Of a stretch of 49,006 nt of DNA, positions 8,101 through 16,838 are shown in pieces (the stretch's first letter is position 1; the number at the start of each line of letters is the position of its first letter). The notes under the pieces were generated by a model, which saw nothing but the letters and a program-made list of their open reading frames with translations, made no database searches and was not told where the DNA came from. Both the position numbers and the translations under genes were made by a program. Source of the stretch: Bacteroidota bacterium (lineage in GTDB: Bacteria > Bacteroidota > Bacteroidia > Flavobacteriales > Flavobacteriaceae); NCBI GenBank assembly GCA_029557895.1, contig JAKQHT010000005.1, positions 1 to 49,006 on the forward strand, given 5' to 3'.

Positions 8101-10727
8101 GTAAAGAATGCGCCGTAACTATTGCTCTCGGGCGATTTGAGCCCTACAAACGATTCATAAGGCGCATAGGTTTTTGTGAATGCGTCCAAAGAGTAATCGC
8201 CGCCGTTTTCAAATGCGCGAACCAAAAACTGTACGTTCAACAATCCCGGAGCGTTTTTTCCCACATTGAGGACGTTGTTGATCTTGGCATTGCCGTTTTG
8301 GTCCAATTTGCCTTCAAACACATTGGTGTCTTCTGTCGAAAAAGTACGGGTTGGGTCTATAAAATCATAGTCTTTATAGTTTTTGAAGCCCCGATAAGAA
8401 GTACTGAATTTTGCTTTGATTTCGGCTTTTAGATTTTTTGCCGGAGCACCATGAAGCCACGCTACATCCAGCATCCCTTTTAGAGGCGCATTGCTTTGCA
8501 GGATTTCATCTTCAAAATTTACATTGATTTTTAGTCGATTGGGCTTTACGGTTTCAACACGCAGGCTCTTGTAAAATTGTGCACCGCCCACAGACACTTT
8601 TGCATTGTAACTTCCGGTCTTTCCTTCGGAATCTGTTGGGACGGTAAATCGATAGAAATTGTTGACGTGGTTGCTGGTAATGTTTTTGTAAATCAATTTG
8701 CCGCTGGGATCGGTGATTTCCATTTTTACGGGATGGCCTGTTGGCAACTTGTTATCGGCATCGTTGAGCATAAATGTCAAAAACAACGAATCGCCGGGGC
8801 GCCATACACCTCGTTCGCCATAGATGTAACCCTTGAGCCCACGTTGCAAAGTGCTTCCGGACACATCAAATTTGCTCAATGACAGCGAATTGCCATCGGC
8901 CATTTTTATGTACGTTGTGTTTTTGCCGTGATAGGCAATGGCAAAACTGGCGAATTTATTGGATTTGATTTGTGCCAATCCATCGGCATCGGTATCGGCA
9001 CGTCCTATTTCCTGTTGCTGAAAATTGTACAGGCGTACACTTGCACTTTTTATCGGTTGGGCGGTCAGAATATCCGTTACGGCAAAATAGTATTGGTTGT
9101 TGACACCCTGTTTGGCGATGACACCAAGATTGGATGCCAATAGGTTTTGTGATACGATACGGTTTTCGTTGTAGTAGGCTTCATGGCATGGATTGTCACG
9201 CTCGCGCCAGTTGTAATTGTAATTCCGGTAGTTATAAATACGGTTGTCCCAATAGGCTTCTTCCTTTAAATCTTCATCTTCTTCGGATGCTTCACCGTAA
9301 CTTTCGTAGTAATAATCGTCTTCGTAATAGGGGTCATAATAGTCATCCTCACTGTTGGTGATGGTTTGATAATTATCGCAATCAAACATTGAGTAATCCT
9401 TTTTGAAACTCAATTCCACACGGTACATTGCTCCGGGACTGGCCTTGAAGAATTTTGAAAGGTCAATGCTGTAAGCTTTCCAGCTACCATCGTTCAGCGA
9501 TACATCGTTCTGAAGGGTGATGGTTTGCTTGGCAATACGACGGCCCACTCGGCGAAGCTCATAGTGATTATTGGATTGTAAATCATTGTCCTGAAGAAAT
9601 TGCAATACATTATCTTCAAAAATCTTGATGATTCGTACGTCAACTGCTTTTAGGTTGACCGCTTCAAAATTGAATTGCAATTTTTCTGAATTGGGCAATA
9701 TCGTGCCGTTGCTTATGAGTCGTACTTGCGGCTTTGGTGCTTCAAACGAAATAATTTCAGAAAAAGGCTTTTTAAGCTTGTAACCGTCAGTACTGGTAAT
9801 GCCCTGAAAAACATCGACCTGCAAGAGGCCTACCAATTTGCTGCTGGGATATACTTTGAGCACATTGCCTTCAACCACAAATTTGGCACCGGTAGCGTTC
9901 TGTATGGCTACCAAACCATCAAAATTTTGCTGTTTTTTTAATGGGTCAGAAAAATTGATGGAAAGGCATTGTTCGGGCGTTTGAGCAACATTGGCATCTA
10001 CAATGGTAAAGTTGTCCTTGCCGGGAATTGCCAAAGTGTTCTCGCCTTTCTGTTGCGCTTTGATGTGCTTGCCGTCCCACTTTACCAAAATTTCGGAATC
10101 CTCGGATTTTCGGTTGATGCTATCGATCTTGAAGTGGAATTGCCTGGAAACCATATCGACTTCGTTCCATTGCAATTTCAGTTTTTTGTTGCCTTGCCAA
10201 GCCTCAACAAGTTGCTTGGCATCATTGAGCCCGATGACATCTGAAGACCGCAATACCGCCTCCACATATTGCCACTCCCTGCCGTACGATTGCAGCGCGT
10301 TGGTGACTATGTTGAAATTGGGTTCTATGGTCATGAACTCAAAGGTATAAGTTTCGTACCCTTTGGGCTGGTTTTTATATATTTTGTCCAACTTAACGGA
10401 GACCGTATATTTCGTATCGGGTTTTAAGTTTTCATCGGGAACAAAGGTCAAAGTGTGTGCATTGGCAACCATGAGGGTTCCTTGTACATGTGGGGATACC
10501 AAAACAATCTTATCCTTGAGTGTTTTTTCGGTTTCCCATCCTTCAACATCTCTTGTGAGATTGATGACGATAGGGTCGGCAACAGAAACCCGCCCTGCAG
10601 TCGTATAGCTGATATAGTCCCGAAACTTGAATAGGTTGTCGGTTTCTTGGTTTTCGGTTTTATCGTTTTTGCAGGAAACGGCACAAAAAATCAATAAAAA
10701 CAATGCAAGGAGTGGTTTTGGATACAT
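5145..10727 (-). CDS. Bacterial alpha-2-macroglobulin family lipoprotein with thioester
   Basis: 1860 residues from the ATG at 10727, chosen because MYPKPLLALFLLIFCAVSC is a lipoprotein signal peptide (Cys19); an upstream frame extension to 10781 would bury it. Order: N-terminal Ig-like MG domains, carboxypeptidase-type and MG repeats in the middle, the A2M domain around 1150-1250, then the thioester motif GCLEQ with Cys about 1414, an alpha/alpha toroid thioester domain, and a C-terminal receptor-like domain. Bacterial A2Ms are periplasmic or surface protease traps thought to protect the envelope and usually work with PBP1C. An acidic and tyrosine-rich insert lies at about 460-500. Single gene, minus strand; pbpC lies 11 kb away. 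Confidence 0.93.
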   Translation of the reverse strand: MYPKPLLALFLLIFCAVSCKNDKTENQETDNLFKFRDYISYTTAGRVSVADPIVINLTRDVEGWETEKTLKDKIVLVSPHVQGTLMVANAHTLTFVPDENLKPDTKYTVSVKLDKIYKNQPKGYETYTFEFMTIEPNFNIVTNALQSYGREWQYVEAVLRSSDVIGLNDAKQLVEAWQGNKKLKLQWNEVDMVSRQFHFKIDSINRKSEDSEILVKWDGKHIKAQQKGENTLAIPGKDNFTIVDANVAQTPEQCLSINFSDPLKKQQNFDGLVAIQNATGAKFVVEGNVLKVYPSSKLVGLLQVDVFQGITSTDGYKLKKPFSEIISFEAPKPQVRLISNGTILPNSEKLQFNFEAVNLKAVDVRIIKIFEDNVLQFLQDNDLQSNNHYELRRVGRRIAKQTITLQNDVSLNDGSWKAYSIDLSKFFKASPGAMYRVELSFKKDYSMFDCDNYQTITNSEDDYYDPYYEDDYYYESYGEASEEDEDLKEEAYWDNRIYNYRNYNYNWRERDNPCHEAYYNENRIVSQNLLASNLGVIAKQGVNNQYYFAVTDILTAQPIKSASVRLYNFQQQEIGRADTDADGLAQIKSNKFASFAIAYHGKNTTYIKMADGNSLSLSKFDVSGSTLQRGLKGYIYGERGVWRPGDSLFLTFMLNDADNKLPTGHPVKMEITDPSGKLIYKNITSNHVNNFYRFTVPTDSEGKTGSYNAKVSVGGAQFYKSLRVETVKPNRLKINVNFEDEILQSNAPLKGMLDVAWLHGAPAKNLKAEIKAKFSTSYRGFKNYKDYDFIDPTRTFSTEDTNVFEGKLDQNGNAKINNVLNVGKNAPGLLNVQFLVRAFENGGDYSLDAFTKTYAPYESFVGLKSPESNSYGAFFTDENQTFDVVVVDPQGKPIQRNNLEVKVYKIEWQWWWNSSYDNLSSYVSSNYHRPFLDQKVTTDANGKGKFTLKIPENDRGRYLIRVLDPTSGHAAGRTAYFYKNWSNISPSTDKEAAKMLVFSADKEQYNVGQTAKIKFPSGNEGRALISIENGSDVLSYKWVKTTQGETTVDIPITKDMAPNVFVNISLLQPHAVTGNDLPIRLYGVIPVMVEDPDTKLQPEIQMPDALKPEQEFKVTVSEKNKKPMTYTIAMVEEGLLDLTRFKTPNAWEEFYAREALGVKTWDIFDDVIGAYSGSIDQVFAIGGDGSAAAAKNQKANRFKPVVKYLGPFSLEAGAKANHTIKMPNYIGAVRMMVVSGNAKTEAYGSTEKSVQVKKPLMVLSSLPRKLSPGEKVTLPVTVFAMEPNVKNVNISLKLSNGIEVVGDKTKSLSFARPDEQMAYFELDVSRAKGFGTIEVVATGNGETATHKVEIDVYNPNPITSKVLDVTLEPNGTSSLDFSTFGISGTNSATVEFSTLPPMDFSRRLQFLVQYPHGCLEQTTSAVFPQLFLSDIFDLPYHKKQEIKSNIENGIKRLGLFQQPNGGMSYWMGESTTNDWSTSYAGHFMLEAEKKGYVLPLTFKSNWLKYQKQAAGEWRPSYRSYNSDLAQAYRLYTLALAGSPDLAAMNRLREFSEISNEAKWRLAAAYALAGQKEASAKISSTANINFEPLRNNYYTYGSVDRNRAMALETTVLTKDPKQWELSRTIAKDLSGNQWMSTQTTAYCLLAMAKMVETNGGKALKLQYTFNDKTENVDTKSAIAQRELAVNEGFNAIRFKNNADNVVYVRILNSGKPPLGQEIVEQRGLSVSVEYKDLKGNKIDIGSLTQGQDFVASVTVMNLKNESINDVALTQVFPSGWEIVNTRFTDFGNTTVNNARYTDIRDDRVNFYFDLSSSSNNGSNTFNVMLNAAYLGTYYLPGVQAEAMYDNSFLTRTKGRWVDVVK

Positions 10728-11019
10728 AACGGTATGGTTGAAACAAATGGTCCCTAAAGGTATGGATATAACGTTTTCCAAAAAAATTTAATTGCCTGTC
10801 ATGCCACATTATTTTCGTATTTCCCGACAGCCATAGCACTCGCTGCGGGGCAGTAAGTACACAAGAACGAATATCTTATCGTATTGCACTGATGTACAAA
10901 GGTTAGCGTTATGGCAATGGTTCTATTTGAAGTTTTAGAATGAAAAAACATAGCAACCAAGCGCATTTTTGCAATCAAAAGCATTGCCACAATCGTTTTA
11001 TCAAAGCACAATAAATTCG
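10728..11019. other. Divergent intergenic region between A2M and aldehyde dehydrogenase
   Basis: This region must carry the promoters for both divergent genes. On the minus side a near match to the -7 box (reverse of CAAAGGTT around 10895-10905) is only partial. No ORF with recognisable features and no structured RNA was seen. Confidence 0.4.
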
Positions 11020-11027
11020 TATCTTTG
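11020..11027 (+). promoter_or_regulatory. Bacteroidota -7 box (TATCTTTG) ahead of aldehyde dehydrogenase
   Basis: TATCTTTG fits the TAnnTTTG consensus of the Bacteroidota primary sigma factor and lies 36 bp ahead of the start codon. The -33 TTG at the usual 17-23 bp spacing is poor (a T-rich run is present), so only the -7 element is assigned. Confidence 0.5.
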
Positions 11028-11062
11028 CACCATCATATTTAAAACTTAAAACTAAAGTATAT

Positions 11063-12625
11063 ATGCAAGCAGTCGCAACTGATTTTGGTATTGAAGCAGC
11101 CTTGAAAGAATTGGGCATAAAGGCTATCAACGAAGGCACATCTACAGGAGCCGAAAGTTTTTCTTCCAACAGCAATGGGGATGTTTTGGAAAGCTATTCG
11201 CCGGTGGACGGACAATTGATTGGCAAGGTCAGAACGACCACCAAGGAAGATTATGAAAAAGTGATGAAAACCGCCACAGAAGCTTTCAGGTTTTGGAGGT
11301 TGGTTCCGGCACCGCAACGCGGCGAAATCGTGCGTCAGTTTGGCGAAAAATTGAGAGCCCATAAAAAAGCCCTCGGAAAATTGGTTTCATATGAAATGGG
11401 AAAATCGTACCAAGAAGGCTTGGGCGAAGTCCAGGAAATGATAGACATCTGCGATTTTGCCGTTGGATTGTCACGTCAATTGCACGGTCTCACAATGCAC
11501 TCCGAACGTCCGGGCCACCGGATGTACGAACAGTACCATCCTCTGGGCGTAGTGGGCATCATCTCCGCTTTTAACTTCCCTGTGGCCGTTTGGTCTTGGA
11601 ACACCGCTCTGGCTATGGTCTGTGGCGATGTGTGCGTGTGGAAACCCAGCGAAAAAACACCGTTGTGCGGCGTGGCTTGCCAAAACATCCTTGCCGAAGT
11701 TTTAAAGGCAAACAACTTGCCGGAAGGTATTTCTTGCCTTATCAACGGCGATTATCGCGTGGGCGAACTTATGACAAAAGACAACAGGGTACCTTTGGTT
11801 TCTGCAACAGGTTCTACAAGAATGGGCAAGATCGTAGCACAAGAAGTTGCCGGCCGATTGGGAAAATCCTTATTGGAACTCGGTGGCAATAATGCCATCA
11901 TCGTAACACCAGACGCCGATGTGAAAATGACCGTTATCGGCGCAGTGTTTGGCGCTGTTGGCACTGCCGGCCAGCGATGTACCTCAACCCGAAGATTGAT
12001 TATCCACGAAAGCATTTATGACAAAGTAAGGGATGCCATCGTGGCTGCTTACAAACAGTTGAAAATAGGCAACCCGCTTGATGAAAACAACCATGTGGGG
12101 CCATTGATTGATAAAGATGCGGTACGGATGTATAGGGAAGCTCTTGAAAAAGTCGTTGCCGAAGGTGGCACCCTCATCGTGGATGGCGGCGTACTGTCAG
12201 GCGAAGGCTATGAAAGTGGTTGCTATGTAAGACCCGCCATTGCAGAAGCCAAACCCGAGTATAAAATAGTTCAACACGAAACTTTTGCACCGGTACTATA
12301 TCTTTTAAAATATTCCGGTGGTGTTGAAAACGCCATCGCCATCCAAAACGGAGTGGCGCAGGGCCTATCATCGGCCATCATGACCAACAACCTTCGTGAG
12401 GCCGAACGCTTTTTGTCTGCCGAAGGTTCCGATTGCGGCATTGCCAATGTCAATATCGGTACGTCAGGGGCAGAAATAGGCGGTGCATTTGGGGGCGAAA
12501 AAGAAACTGGCGGCGGACGTGAGTCGGGCTCTGATGCTTGGAAGGTATATATGCGTCGGCAAACGAACACCATCAACTATACAACCAACTTACCCTTGGC
12601 GCAAGGCATCAAATTTGACCTTTAA
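11063..12625 (+). CDS. Aldehyde dehydrogenase, ALDH7/AmaB-type (alpha-aminoadipic semialdehyde dehydrogenase-like)
   Basis: 520 residues, full length for the family. NAD(P)-dependent oxidation of an aldehyde to the acid. Catalytic Cys306 lies in AGQRCTS and the general base Glu272 in LLELGGNN, the 34-residue spacing typical of ALDHs; a Rossmann stretch and the FNFPVAVWSWN segment are present. The sequence style (YHPLGVVGIISAFNFPVAV, GAFGGEKETGGGRESGSDAWK at the end) points to the antiquitin/AmaB subgroup that handles piperideine-6-carboxylate from lysine breakdown. Substrate assignment is by family resemblance. Cytosolic. It stands alone, with its own -7 box and a terminator. Confidence 0.9.
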   Translation: MQAVATDFGIEAALKELGIKAINEGTSTGAESFSSNSNGDVLESYSPVDGQLIGKVRTTTKEDYEKVMKTATEAFRFWRLVPAPQRGEIVRQFGEKLRAHKKALGKLVSYEMGKSYQEGLGEVQEMIDICDFAVGLSRQLHGLTMHSERPGHRMYEQYHPLGVVGIISAFNFPVAVWSWNTALAMVCGDVCVWKPSEKTPLCGVACQNILAEVLKANNLPEGISCLINGDYRVGELMTKDNRVPLVSATGSTRMGKIVAQEVAGRLGKSLLELGGNNAIIVTPDADVKMTVIGAVFGAVGTAGQRCTSTRRLIIHESIYDKVRDAIVAAYKQLKIGNPLDENNHVGPLIDKDAVRMYREALEKVVAEGGTLIVDGGVLSGEGYESGCYVRPAIAEAKPEYKIVQHETFAPVLYLLKYSGGVENAIAIQNGVAQGLSSAIMTNNLREAERFLSAEGSDCGIANVNIGTSGAEIGGAFGGEKETGGGRESGSDAWKVYMRRQTNTINYTTNLPLAQGIKFDL

Positions 12626-12654
12626 AATGGTGTGCGCTTCTTAAGAAGTAAAGC

Positions 12655-12716
12655 AGTTGTCTCAAAATATCCGAACTTGTCAAAAGATTGGGGTTTGAGG
12701 CAACTTCTTTTTATTT
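12655..12716 (+). terminator. Rho-independent terminator after aldehyde dehydrogenase
   Basis: The stem GTTGTCTCAAA pairs with TTTGAGGCAAC across a loop of about 27 bases, followed by TTCTTTTTATTT. One G-U pair is in the stem. It lies 30 bp after the stop codon at 12625. Confidence 0.6.
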
Positions 12717-12719
12717 GAA

Positions 12720-13195
12720 GTAAGCAATATTTAATCCCTGATCTTGGTCGGGTCGGGAAACTTCACTGCAAAATAAACTATGGAACTTGGCTTTTGCAAC
12801 ACAACAGTTCCAAAACCATCTATTATTTACCCGTAGCGCATTATCCATTAAACCACAAATTATTGATCATAATTATGTTTGCCAATAGACATACAGATCA
12901 ATTTTTTATAGACATTATTCTGAGCTCTCGGATATTTTGATTGCTTTGCGTTCAATTAAATCTGTATAATATTTGATCTTTTATCATTTAATTAAAATCT
13001 GTGCATTTGTGGCTACAAACATAATGCACTACGGGTTGTATCTTGATAAAAACAGTGCTCCATCGGGTTGCTCCCAAAGCGATATTGCCAAGCAAACACT
13101 CCTGATTACAACGCACATACAAACCAAAACCCAACAAAAATTGCCCAAAAAACAAATACTTTTCATACATTCGTTAAAACTTAAAATCTTATCAA
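12720..13195. other. Long intergenic region upstream of lemA
   Basis: About 475 bp of AT-rich DNA with no convincing gene. A 60-residue minus-strand frame at 12988-13170 has unlikely composition and no context. The lemA promoter should be here, but no clean TTG/TAnnTTTG pair was found. Confidence 0.4.
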
Positions 13196-13750
13196 ATGTC
13201 TGTAGTCTTTATACTTGCCGTAGTAGTAATAGGTGTCATCTTATATTTTATATCGGTTTACAACAAACTAATAAAACTCCGCAATCTGGTACAAGAAGCT
13301 TGGAGCGGTATCGATGTTTTTCTCAAAAAACGCTACGACCTAATCCCAAATCTGGTAGAAACCGTTAAAGGCTATGCGTCTCACGAAAAAGAGACTTTTG
13401 AAAATGTTACGGAAGCACGCTCAAAAGCTATGGGGGCCACGTCTGTTGAAGGAAAACAAGCCGCCGAACAAAGTTTCAGCAATGCACTGGTCAAAGTTTT
13501 GGCCCTTGCCGAAAACTACCCCGACCTGAAGGCGAATACCAATTTCCAACAGCTTCAAGATGACCTTGCCAAAATGGAAAGCGAAATTGAAAAATCGCGT
13601 AGATATTATAACGGAACTGCCCGAGATTACAATATCGTCACAGAAACTTTTCCAAGCAATATTGTGGCAAATTCATTTAATTTTGAAAAATTCCCTTTCT
13701 TCGAAATAGAAAACAGCACCCAAAGAGAAAACCCAAGCGTAAAATTCTGA
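13196..13750 (+). CDS. lemA: LemA family protein
   Basis: 184 residues. A short periplasmic start is followed by one membrane helix (residues 2-22), then the LemA signature: YNKLIKLRNLVQEAWSGIDV, KRYDLIPNLVETVKGYA, ENYPDLKANTNFQQLQ and RRYYNGTARDYN. The bulk is a helical domain anchored to the membrane. The exact cellular role of LemA is not established; the gene is often paired with a DUF2207 or TPM-type membrane protein, as here, where the next gene starts 2 bp after the stop. Confidence 0.93.
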   Translation: MSVVFILAVVVIGVILYFISVYNKLIKLRNLVQEAWSGIDVFLKKRYDLIPNLVETVKGYASHEKETFENVTEARSKAMGATSVEGKQAAEQSFSNALVKVLALAENYPDLKANTNFQQLQDDLAKMESEIEKSRRYYNGTARDYNIVTETFPSNIVANSFNFEKFPFFEIENSTQRENPSVKF

Positions 13751-13752
13751 TA

Positions 13753-15648
13753 GTGAATCCTTTGCTTCGTTCCATATTTGCCCTGATTTCCATTTTTTTG
13801 GTTAATTTCAATGGTGCGTTGGCACAGGATTACAGTGGCCAAAACGAACGGATTTTAAATTTTCATTCGGATATCGCAATTGATACGAGCTCTAAGATTA
13901 CCGTTACAGAAACGATTAAAGTACTCGCCAAGGGTATTGAGATCCAACGGGGAATTTATCGGACGCTGCCCATAAAACGACATATCCGGGACCAATCGTT
14001 TTATGTTAATTACGATGTGGTTTCCGTAAAAAAGGACGGCAAAAAAGAACCGTACCACACCCAGTTTGAAGGCAATAATTATGTCATTTACATTGGGGAC
14101 AAAAACACTTATCTCCAAAGTGGCGTGTACCAATACGAAATTACCTATGAAACCAATAGACAGATCGGGTTTTTTACGGATTTTGATGAACTGTACTGGA
14201 ATGTCACGGGGAATTATTGGAATTTTTCCATTGAAGAAGCCAGTGCCGCCATTCATTTACCTCCTGGCGCCGACATATTGCAAAATGCTTGCTACACCGG
14301 AGATTATAGCAGTGTAGATACCGAATGCCAAAGCACCATCGTTACTCCACGAACCATAGTGTGGAAAACAGGAAAATTAAGGATCCGGCAAGGACTGACC
14401 GTTGCTGTTGGGTTTTCAAAAGGTATTGTCATCGAGCCACAAACACCGGTATATCTAAAAACACACAATTTGCTGAAAATTCTCGGTGGATTTTTGATTT
14501 TATTCCTATCGTTTTTGGGATATCAATGGTACCGTTTTGGGATTGACCCCAAAAAACCTACGGTCATCCCGATCTTTGAACCCCCCGGGAATCTTTCTCC
14601 CGCCTCTATGGGCTATCTGCAGAACGGGAGATATACCAATAATCTGATAACGGCCTCTTTTGTGAACCTTGCCGTTAAAGGCTACCTCAAAATTTCGGAA
14701 ATCAATAAATCAAACTTTTTGGGGCTTTCAAAATCAACAACCTATCAGGTAGAAAAAAAACAACAAAGCCTCGGCGATGTTGCATTTGAAGAACAAGAAC
14801 TCTTTCATGATATGGGCAACAACCTAAACATAGACGGAAAGTACAATACCGATATTGCGTTAATGGTCAACGATTTCAAAAAGAACGTAAAAACCCAAAA
14901 CAAAAGCCTGATACACAAAGGAAACAATCGCAGGAAAGTTGTTTTTCCGTTCATTTTAGTTTCTGTTATATATTGGGTAATGATTTTTTTGTCGTATTAC
15001 AACTCTTTGAACATCAATAAATTGATTTTTGGAATCATGATGTTTTTTATTGGATCTTTCTTTTATACCCTAATTTTTGCAACGCCCACGCTGCGGTTCA
15101 AATCTTTGTTTTTTTGGATAGTACCTTTGTTGCCGGTAGGCCTTTTCGGACTGTATTGGAAATATATGGACAACCAGTTGGAACCGTTTAACATCACCTT
15201 TATGTTCTTTCTTTTGAGCATGGCCATTTTGAGTTTTTTTAAATACCTCATCGAACAGCCCGACAAGGAATACCTTAAACAAAAATCATTGATCGAAGGC
15301 TTCAAAATGTACTTGGCAACAACCGAAAGCCAACTCATAAAATTCCACAATCCGCCAGAAATGACCCCTGAACATTTTGAGAAAATGTTACCGTACGCCA
15401 TGGTCTTGGATGTTGACCAGATATGGGGCGAAAAGTTTGAAGGCTACCTTAACACCAACAAGCAAGACTATAATAACAGTTGGTACTCTGGTGGGATGCA
15501 TGGCTTTACTTCCAATATTTCCAATTCCTTTGGCCAAGGGTTTTCAAACTCCATTGCCACTTCGACCGTTGCCCCGAGCAGTAGTGGCTCGGGAGGTGGC
15601 GGGTTCTCTGGCGGCGGCGGCGGCGGAGGCGGCGGAGGCGGATGGTAA
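13753..15648 (+). CDS. DUF2207 domain membrane protein with poly-glycine tail
   Basis: 631 residues from a GTG at 13753, two bases after the lemA stop; no in-frame ATG gives a better signal peptide. Signal peptide ends near ALAQD (about residue 25). Residues 30-220 form the extracytoplasmic DUF2207 domain (DIAIDTSSKITVTETIKV, RGIYRTLP). One membrane helix lies near 240-260 and about four more between 395 and 500, after a cytoplasmic segment that resembles the family. The protein ends in a Ser/Gly-rich tail with a run of Gly and a terminal Trp, common in this family. Function unknown; probably acts together with LemA in the envelope. Confidence 0.88.
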   Translation: MNPLLRSIFALISIFLVNFNGALAQDYSGQNERILNFHSDIAIDTSSKITVTETIKVLAKGIEIQRGIYRTLPIKRHIRDQSFYVNYDVVSVKKDGKKEPYHTQFEGNNYVIYIGDKNTYLQSGVYQYEITYETNRQIGFFTDFDELYWNVTGNYWNFSIEEASAAIHLPPGADILQNACYTGDYSSVDTECQSTIVTPRTIVWKTGKLRIRQGLTVAVGFSKGIVIEPQTPVYLKTHNLLKILGGFLILFLSFLGYQWYRFGIDPKKPTVIPIFEPPGNLSPASMGYLQNGRYTNNLITASFVNLAVKGYLKISEINKSNFLGLSKSTTYQVEKKQQSLGDVAFEEQELFHDMGNNLNIDGKYNTDIALMVNDFKKNVKTQNKSLIHKGNNRRKVVFPFILVSVIYWVMIFLSYYNSLNINKLIFGIMMFFIGSFFYTLIFATPTLRFKSLFFWIVPLLPVGLFGLYWKYMDNQLEPFNITFMFFLLSMAILSFFKYLIEQPDKEYLKQKSLIEGFKMYLATTESQLIKFHNPPEMTPEHFEKMLPYAMVLDVDQIWGEKFEGYLNTNKQDYNNSWYSGGMHGFTSNISNSFGQGFSNSIATSTVAPSSSGSGGGGFSGGGGGGGGGGGW

Positions 15649-15693
15649 AATTGCTGCCAAGATAACCGCTCAAAAGATATCGGCATGTTTTGA

Positions 15694-16059
15694 TACAGCT
15701 ATAAACGGGACATATTTCAAGCAATAGCCAACCCTACACGCTGGGCAATACTTGTACTGATTGCAGCGACACCCAATGCCTTGGCAGAAGAATTTGACAT
15801 GACACGTCAGGCGGTTTCCAAGCACATCAAAATCCTCAATGAATGTGAACCCCTGGAACAGCAAAAAGCGGGCAGGGAAATCTATTACCAACTCAAAGTT
15901 GACAAAATGAAAGAAATCGACACATGGTCAGAGCAATTCCGAGCAGTATGGGAAACCCGTTTTAACCAACTTGACATGTATTTATCACTATTTAATGCTG
16001 GCAAACAAAAGAGCAACACAAGCATCAAAATCCACCAGAGGCAGATGGGGAGACTTTGA
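15694..16059 (+). pseudogene. Decayed ArsR-family transcriptional regulator
   Basis: The frame reads KRDIFQAIANPTRWAIL, then a winged-helix core with MTRQAVSKHIKIL, and GREIYYQLKVDKMKEIDTW, a clear ArsR-type (SmtB-like) repressor of the kind that precedes AHSA1 or glyoxalase-like genes in Bacteroidota. The only ATG in frame (15685) is followed two codons later by TGA, and a loop of a few residues is missing between LVLIA and ATPNALAEEFD, so the start appears lost. A TTG at 15781 could still start a truncated product lacking part of the DNA-binding domain. The C-terminal end runs into unrelated sequence. The natural partner genes are missing or fragmentary. Confidence 0.75.
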
Positions 16060-16099
16060 AGCTGCCATTATTAGAAATCACAGACATGGAATTAAGTGT

Positions 16100-16219
16100 T
16101 TTGCATCAGGCCCATTTTTTAAATTAAATGAATCTGTTTCGTTCGTCATTAATTGTAAAGACCAAGCAGAAGTAGATTGTTATTGGAACGGTTGTTTCCA
16201 AAAAAAAGCGATGCAATAG
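16100..16219 (+). pseudogene. Fragment of a VOC/PhnB-like protein
   Basis: A stretch of about 35 codons reads ASGPFFKLNESVSFVINCKD then QAEVDCYWN. This is the middle of the VOC (glyoxalase/PhnB-like) proteins, which usually continue with a second metal-binding half. Here it is cut off after 16219 and has no start codon of its own. With the ArsR remnant just upstream, it suggests a former ArsR-AHSA1-VOC stress operon that has collapsed. Confidence 0.6.
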
Positions 16220-16413
16220 TTGCAACATCAGATTTTTAACTACTTTTATAATAATCAAGGGCTTATTGTCAAACTTTTGCCCTTGACCATTTCCAAACAC
16301 TACCCATACGGGTATTGTCAAAAATTTGTAATGCTGGCATTATTATTGGTATAGCCATATCCGGTATGAACAAATTTTAATTATTTAAAAAAACAACAAA
16401 CAAAAAACAAAGT

Positions 16414-16836
16414 ATGATAATGAAAACAATACAAATTTTATTAGTGGCCATTTTTAGCCTTGTACTTGCGTCTTGTGCAACTACAAAAAATGACAGATTG
16501 TATAATGCTACTTGGGAACTTGAATACATCTCGGGGCCACGTATTGCATTTGATGGGCTATACCCCGACAAAAAACCCCAAATAACCTTCAATAAGGAAA
16601 CCATGCGGGCTCAAGGCAACAACAGTTGCAATGGCTATTCGGCAAATTATACTTTGGACCGAAATTCAATATCCTTTGGTGAACCCGGCCCAACAACAAT
16701 GATGTACTGTGGCGATGGCGAAGTGGTTTTTTTGAATATGATAAAAAAAATAAACAAATACAGTTTTGATTCTGAAGGAAAATTAAACCTGATGCTTGAT
16801 GAAATACCAATGATGCGTTTCCGCAAAATCAGGTAA
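16414..16836 (+). CDS. META (HslJ-like) domain lipoprotein
   Basis: 140 residues; an ATG at 16420 two codons in may be the true start (MKTIQILLVAIF). Signal peptide with lipobox LASC. The remainder is one META domain: NATWELEYISG, the PQITFN strand, NSCNGYSANY and a MMYCGDGE segment with the paired-Cys style of this family, ending in MMRFRKI. META/HslJ domains occur in envelope or heat-shock-linked lipoproteins of unclear molecular role. The next gene starts 2 bp after its stop. Confidence 0.85.
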   Translation: MIMKTIQILLVAIFSLVLASCATTKNDRLYNATWELEYISGPRIAFDGLYPDKKPQITFNKETMRAQGNNSCNGYSANYTLDRNSISFGEPGPTTMMYCGDGEVVFLNMIKKINKYSFDSEGKLNLMLDEIPMMRFRKIR

Positions 16837-16838
16837 AA

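Noticed and set aside
5145..10781. Longer A2M start at 10781
   Set aside because: It would place 18 residues ahead of a clear lipoprotein signal peptide at 10727.
12988..13170. 60-residue ORF upstream of lemA
   Set aside because: No recognisable feature, no operon partner and rare-looking composition.
13855..14256. 133-residue minus-strand ORF inside the DUF2207 gene, and similar antisense frames (for example 28945-29325)
   Set aside because: They lie wholly within well-supported genes and show no recognisable content.
15600..15647. GGC-rich repeat at the 3' end of the DUF2207 gene as a regulatory or structural element
   Set aside because: It encodes the poly-glycine tail common in this family; no separate role is needed.
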